Shown piece after piece: positions 59,755-64,000 of a stretch of 64,000 bases of DNA. The translations under genes and the position numbers were made by a program. The notes under the pieces are model-generated. The model searched no databases. It was not told where the DNA came from and saw nothing but the letters and a program-made list of their open reading frames with translations. Positions within the stretch are counted from its first letter, which is position 1. Every line of letters begins with the position of its first letter. Source of the stretch: Psilocybe azurescens (lineage: Eukaryota > Basidiomycota > Agaricomycetes > Agaricales > Agrocybaceae); the NCBI GenBank assembly GCA_023853785.1, contig JAJIRX010000804.1, forward strand, positions 1 to 64,000, given 5' to 3'.

Positions 59755-60286
59755 TAAACCTTAATTTTTTAAAAAAACAGCCCTTAATTAAGACTTTATT
59801 AATATTCTACGGAGTTATTAACATTTAGATAGCTGTGTGAAGTCGAATTAGGCATCTGAACATTGAAGCTCTGAATTCAATCTTGATCTCATGGACCATA
59901 TACACGATCGTTATCTGTAGCTTCCCCAACTCTGGTTGATATATTACCACCTAAGTCATCGCAGTTCTGAAGGAATTTTTCGCTTGGAAGTTCATTATGA
60001 CTAAATGTAGTGCATAATATGTGTAAGAAACGTCAGAATACCTGCACGAAGCCCCAATGTATTTGAACGAAGTACGTAAGTGTTTTACAATAAAGTAATT
60101 GTGTCAGAGTCTGCGAGCATTGGTGATAAGTGCAATGGTCCGAAATGCAAATGACGGGGAATAGAGGTAAGTAAGCGCTATGTGAATCATGAGTATATAC
60201 ATCGACGCGTTAAGATTCCATTATTGAGTGTCGTTCGTTAAAGTCCGTTCAGCATCCAATGGAGCATTAATGCTCCTTACTCGGAA
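59755..60286. other. Intergenic, no gene seen
   Basis: Between the right end of the Tc1/mariner element and the stop of the Kre9/Knh1-like gene. AT-rich start, no coding signal. Confidence 0.5.
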
Positions 60287-60889
60287 CTAAAACTGAACAC
60301 CGGATCCCTTAATCGTGAAATTTGGCGAGAAATTTCCAGAATCGCCGAACACTGTACGATTAGTTTCAGATTCGGGGTGAGCACATAAGTTTTTTAATCA
60401 ATTTTATATCATGACTCACAGACGAGCGAATAGTCGTCCGCTTCGACCACAAGAGGAACAGTAACCTGGACCTGTCCCTGGAGGATATCGAAGTTCTGTG
60501 CAAGGATCACTGTTCAATGCAATCAGATGGGATTGAGATCAGGTACTAAAGACCATGTATCCGGTGTAGTAACAACGACTAACATGGTGTTATGCTATTA
60601 TCTTTGCGTAGAAAGATACGGCCAAGCTTGTTGGTAATATTAACCGGATGGTTAGAGGTATCCCTGATCGTCGAAAATTGAGTGTGAAAGAATAGAATAC
60701 TGCTTACGACCTACCAGGTAACAACCCGGCTTTCACCTGAAGTCCATACTGTTCCGGCATGGGGGTCTAAGATTGAGGAACGAAAACATCTCTTTGCTCC
60801 AAGGTGTTTACGGTCGGCAGTGCAGAGACGTTGGAAGAGAGGGCGACGAAGAGAAGAGAGGCGAGGGTCGTGATGCTCGTGAATTTCAT
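60287..60889 (-). CDS. Secreted Kre9/Knh1-family (Ser-Thr-rich GPI-type) protein
   Basis: Four exons: 60889-60715, 60663-60584, 60509-60420 and 60351-60287. The start MKFTSITTLASLLFVALSSN is a signal peptide ending near VSALP. The mature part follows the family pattern: HAGTVWTSGESRVVTWDTS, LGRIFLRKDN, LAQNFDILQGQVQVTVP and LFGDSGNFSPNFTIKGS. This yeast cell-wall-synthesis/Knh1-like domain is common in small secreted mushroom proteins, placed at the wall or outside the cell. About 136 residues. The summed exons total 410 bases, one short of a multiple of three; the gap lies after VPQ near 60777, where a short A run probably lost a base. Without that correction the protein would end after 40 residues. 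Confidence 0.8.
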
Positions 60890-61459
60890 TGTGATTTTAG
60901 GAGTCGAGGTTGATGTTGTTATATGCAGTGAGGTCTGAAGGGTTAAATCTCGAGGCTTTGAGGACAGAAAGCACAGAGATGGAATACGCTCGTATATATA
61001 CCAAACATACGTCATCTATACATAGGTGAGAAGTCGGCATATATTCCCCGTATGCCCAATGGATTGGCCCCGGTCTCGGCCAGTCAGATCCACGCGGAGT
61101 GAGTAGGGGTGCATAGTAATTCTATGTAAATCCGGTCTCATCGTACGTCAATAATCGGGTTATTTTTTCACCGTACCTCCACATTGTCGAAAAGGCGGAC
61201 CTCCGCCGTCGCAAACAGGGAGAACAGGCACAAGCATCGATTTCTCACGCATTGATTTCCCTCGTCAATCCAAAAGTGCAAAGAAGAACGAAGCTTGCAG
61301 AAGGATCCGAGTGGAATAGATGAGAATCTGCACCAAATTCAGAGACGCAAGGTGGTAAATATTACTAAAGGATCTTGCATCTTACTCATGAATGCTTTGA
61401 AACTTGTTAGATCGATCAGAGAATGCAAAGTACTGCCTTAGGACTGATAAATAGGTGAG
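60890..61459. other. Promoter side of the Kre9/Knh1-like gene; no gene seen
   Basis: Intergenic between the Kre9/Knh1-like start and the 3' end of the P450. TATATATAC near 60993 is a likely TATA region for the - strand gene. Confidence 0.4.
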
Positions 61460-64000
61460 CTACACGGTGCTGACGCAGATCCAGAATGCAGTGACTGGGG
61501 CGAGAACGCTGAGTTTGGCCGAGCTCCGAGAAGACAGGCGTCGACTAGGAATATCCGTAAAATGGCATTGAATGGCTGTGACGGCAAAATTTGGCCGTAC
61601 TGCGGCACAGAGAAGGCAAGTTATGCGTGTGGTCTTCCGACGGCTTAAGATTGAGCAGTCTAGCCAGAGACACTGACACTTGATCAGTAGACATTCTGGT
61701 TTCATAGATGCGTAAAGGGCTTACCGAAGTCACCGTACTCGGTGTGGGAAATCCGTTGAAGCTGAGCCAAACTCAGACCTTTTGGAGAATGATTACCTAT
61801 CTTTGCAATATTCTGAGAGGCTGTGGCACTTAAAAAAGTCAGGCGACGTGATCATTGTAAGCTTCAGGCTGTGATTGGGTTGTGAAATATTTCGATAACG
61901 TAACTGCGAGATAGGATTGCGGTAGAAACTCGAACGGTACTGGGATCATGATATTGTACACACGTCCCGTAAGAACCATAAAGCAAGTATAAATTATTAA
62001 GATAATCTACAATACAATATAAAATGAGAGAGAACGTATTCGAAATATCAACAACGACGCCCAAATTACCTTGGGACTTTGCCACCGGAGAAGTTAATCA
62101 GCACGTATCATCCTCTTATAACAATCTTCGATGACTTGTATCCTCTCTTGGTCCCGTGGGGTAATTTTGCACTTAAATGCCTTAGGTGTGGGAGTTATGC
62201 CCTTAACCTGGACTCAGCAGCGTACTTGACATGTAATAGAATCGACTGACATCAATGTATTCATTTGCCATGTTTCATTTTTTGGTTTGAGAAATCGAGG
62301 CATCCATGGGAGCAAAATTGAATGAACAAATAAGGTACATGACAATGAGATTCTGTTGTCCGTTTTCAGGATGATATCATCGACAACATGACTGACACAT
62401 ACTGTATTTGTAGTGGCCAGATGCATTCCGGGGCAGAGGCGCTACCGAAGCTGCGTATTGTCAGTTGGAAGAAGTACAAATTGTGGGAAAAGCAGATGTA
62501 CCTTCCCACTTCCAAATAGAAAGGTGGAACGGATAGTATAGTCTTTGTCAAGTCCAGGCTTTGTCCCATCAGGGGTCAACAGGTACCGCTCCGGCCAAAA
62601 TTCATCCGAGCGTTCGAAGAGATCTTTATTCTTATAATTACGGGTACAAATATTGTCGTAGAACAGGACGTACCTGGATCATGCATTATCCCCCTTCGGA
62701 TATTGTGAGCAAATGACAACACCAACCGATCACTCTCAGTTACTTACATACGTTGATGAGAATGGGAGCACCCTTGGGAATGTGATATCCGCGATACTGA
62801 AATCATCGAGGATGAAGCCAAAGAAAGACTTGACAGTCATTAATTGCAGCATAGGAGATACCAGTGGGGCCAGTAGGTCTCATACGATGTGTCCGTGGGT
62901 ATCCTTTGTCAACCCTACAATAAAAGACGCCGGATCAATCTTCAACGAACCTCTTTGATCGTTGTTTGGATATACGGCAAAGCGTTAATATCACTGGAGA
63001 CCGGAAGTCTTTTATTGCCGATAACAGTATCGATTTCATCTTGAGCCTTTCGTAAAACTTCAGGAGACTTCAAGAGACAGAGGACCAAAGATAGTATAAG
63101 CGTTGAAGACGTGTCCGTTCCGCCGTCTATCATAATCCCGCCAATGTAACTAAGTTCAGCAAAGGTTGATTGACTTTAAAAGACGAGACTCAGATTGAAA
63201 ACGTACGCAGTCATTTCTCGATTTAATCCAAGCTTGGATTATCGATCCAGAATATTTTTAATGAATTACTGTTCCTATGGCCGCTGTCGACCCTCTGTTC
63301 CGTATGTTCCAACAGGGAGAAGTATAGAGCCCGCTGTATTTTTCGCGTTTCTCGCCAAAGCTGCTTCCAGGGTGCCCACCGTTCTGGGACATACATGAGA
63401 ATAGGGATTAAGTCGACAAGGGCAGCCTCAGGGATGCCATCCTCGGGAGTGGTCGCATGTATTCGCAGAATTGCGTGGGTTCCGGCGAGTCGTGCTTCGG
63501 TGCAGATTTTCCGAAAACAACGGAAGCTATGAACGAAAATGTAGAGCGAGAGACATGGGAACAGAAGTCCTGTTATTGTTATATCAGATTTTCAAAGAAA
63601 TCATACAGTATAGAGAAGAACTACTTTGGGACTATGCAATGTGTCATATAAGAGCTGTGTTGTTTCGGTCTCCATGATTGGAATATATCCTTGGATGGCT
63701 TGAGGAGCTAACAACGGTTGTATTGCTTTGCGCCCCGTTTTCCAGATGTGATTATCCATTTGTGTCAGTATACATATCACCCCTGCGTATACAAGAACTG
63801 CGTTCACCGGAAGATGCCAAAGCAAAGTAGTTTCCCCCAGAGACGACATCTAAAGCATAAAAGAAAGGGCGGGGTGATGTTTCACTGCTACGGTCATCAA
63901 GGAACTCCTTCACGATTTTCATATCTGAAACTACGATGATTGTTTCATTCGCAATTTTCAACTAGTGCACCTCCAAAGTCAGTCAAGTTCCTTGACCCTG
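61460..64000 (-). CDS. Cytochrome P450 (5' end off window)
   Basis: Many-exon monooxygenase read right to left; the N-terminal membrane anchor lies beyond 64000. Seen in order: IIVVSDMKIVKEFLDDRSSETSPRPFF (about 63950-63870), then IWKTGRKAIQPLLAP (C-helix region with W and R) and LVDLIPILMYVPERWAPW. The I-helix GGTDTSSTLILS is at about 63100 and the K-helix IKEV near 62950, split by an intron. YHIPKGAPILIN lies at about 62770, and the heme loop RRLCPGMHLA (Cys codon 62434-62436) comes after an intron. The C-terminus, with FAVTAIQCHFTDIPSRR, ends near 61460. The heme Cys and I-helix Thr are present, so the core is intact, but exon joins and the exact end are uncertain, and frame changes around 62900 were not resolved. 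It is microsomal by family; the substrate is unknown. Confidence 0.8.

Overview
The window comes from a mushroom-forming basidiomycete (Agaricomycetes). Grounds: GT-AG introns of about 45-70 bp in every recognisable gene; a KDZ-type DNA transposase with its CxC2 cysteine cluster; a Ty3-type LTR retrotransposon; and members of families common in this class (Kre9/Knh1-type wall protein, LodA-type quinoprotein, P450, small secreted protein). The species cannot be named from the sequence.

The left part (1 to about 30.9 kb) is an accessory, transposon-rich domain. It holds a WF-helix protein gene running off the left edge (-), an unknown Pro-rich gene (-), a Zn2Cys6 zinc-cluster gene (copy A, +), a KDZ transposase gene (-), a second Zn2Cys6 gene (copy B, +) split by an 11.8-kb LTR retrotransposon (14033-25859), a gene with a possible RNase H1 N-terminal/viroplasmin-like domain (+), and coding relics. 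The accessory DNA, but not the retrotransposon, is studded with a short palindrome, CGG-N3-CCG, mostly of the form CGG-NN-GCCG with free central bases: 56 copies found by eye in 19.1 kb, against none in the retrotransposon and one imperfect fit in the 33 kb to the right. Gal4-type Zn2Cys6 dimers bind inverted CGG half-sites, and both Zn2Cys6 genes encode a zinc cluster followed by a helical, coiled-coil-like segment. A self-recognising element family is therefore the main hypothesis offered here.

The middle (31-41 kb) looks like ordinary host sequence: a truncated SDR gene at the edge of the accessory domain, an FMN split-barrel protein, and a divergent pair made of a LodB-like flavoprotein (-) and a LodA-like quinoprotein (+). 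The LodA-like protein retains the Asp, Cys and Trp that form the CTQ cofactor and carries a fused VioB/RebD-type ferritin-like domain.

From 41 to 56 kb the DNA is gene-poor and repeat-rich: a TA-flanked MITE, clusters of a TGCACTG word, a 650-bp direct duplication, a small secreted cysteine-rich protein gene, an unknown gene on the - strand, and a diverged ~300-420-bp tandem array. At 56.2-59.75 kb lies a complete Tc1/mariner element with 61-bp perfect terminal repeats, a damaged transposase and a second, multi-exon gene on the opposite strand. The right end has a Kre9/Knh1-like gene and a P450 gene running off the edge.

Many otherwise well-conserved genes carry single-base frameshifts, several in short homopolymers. 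Part of the apparent gene decay may be uncorrected sequencing error, so every 'pseudogene' call here should be read with that in mind.
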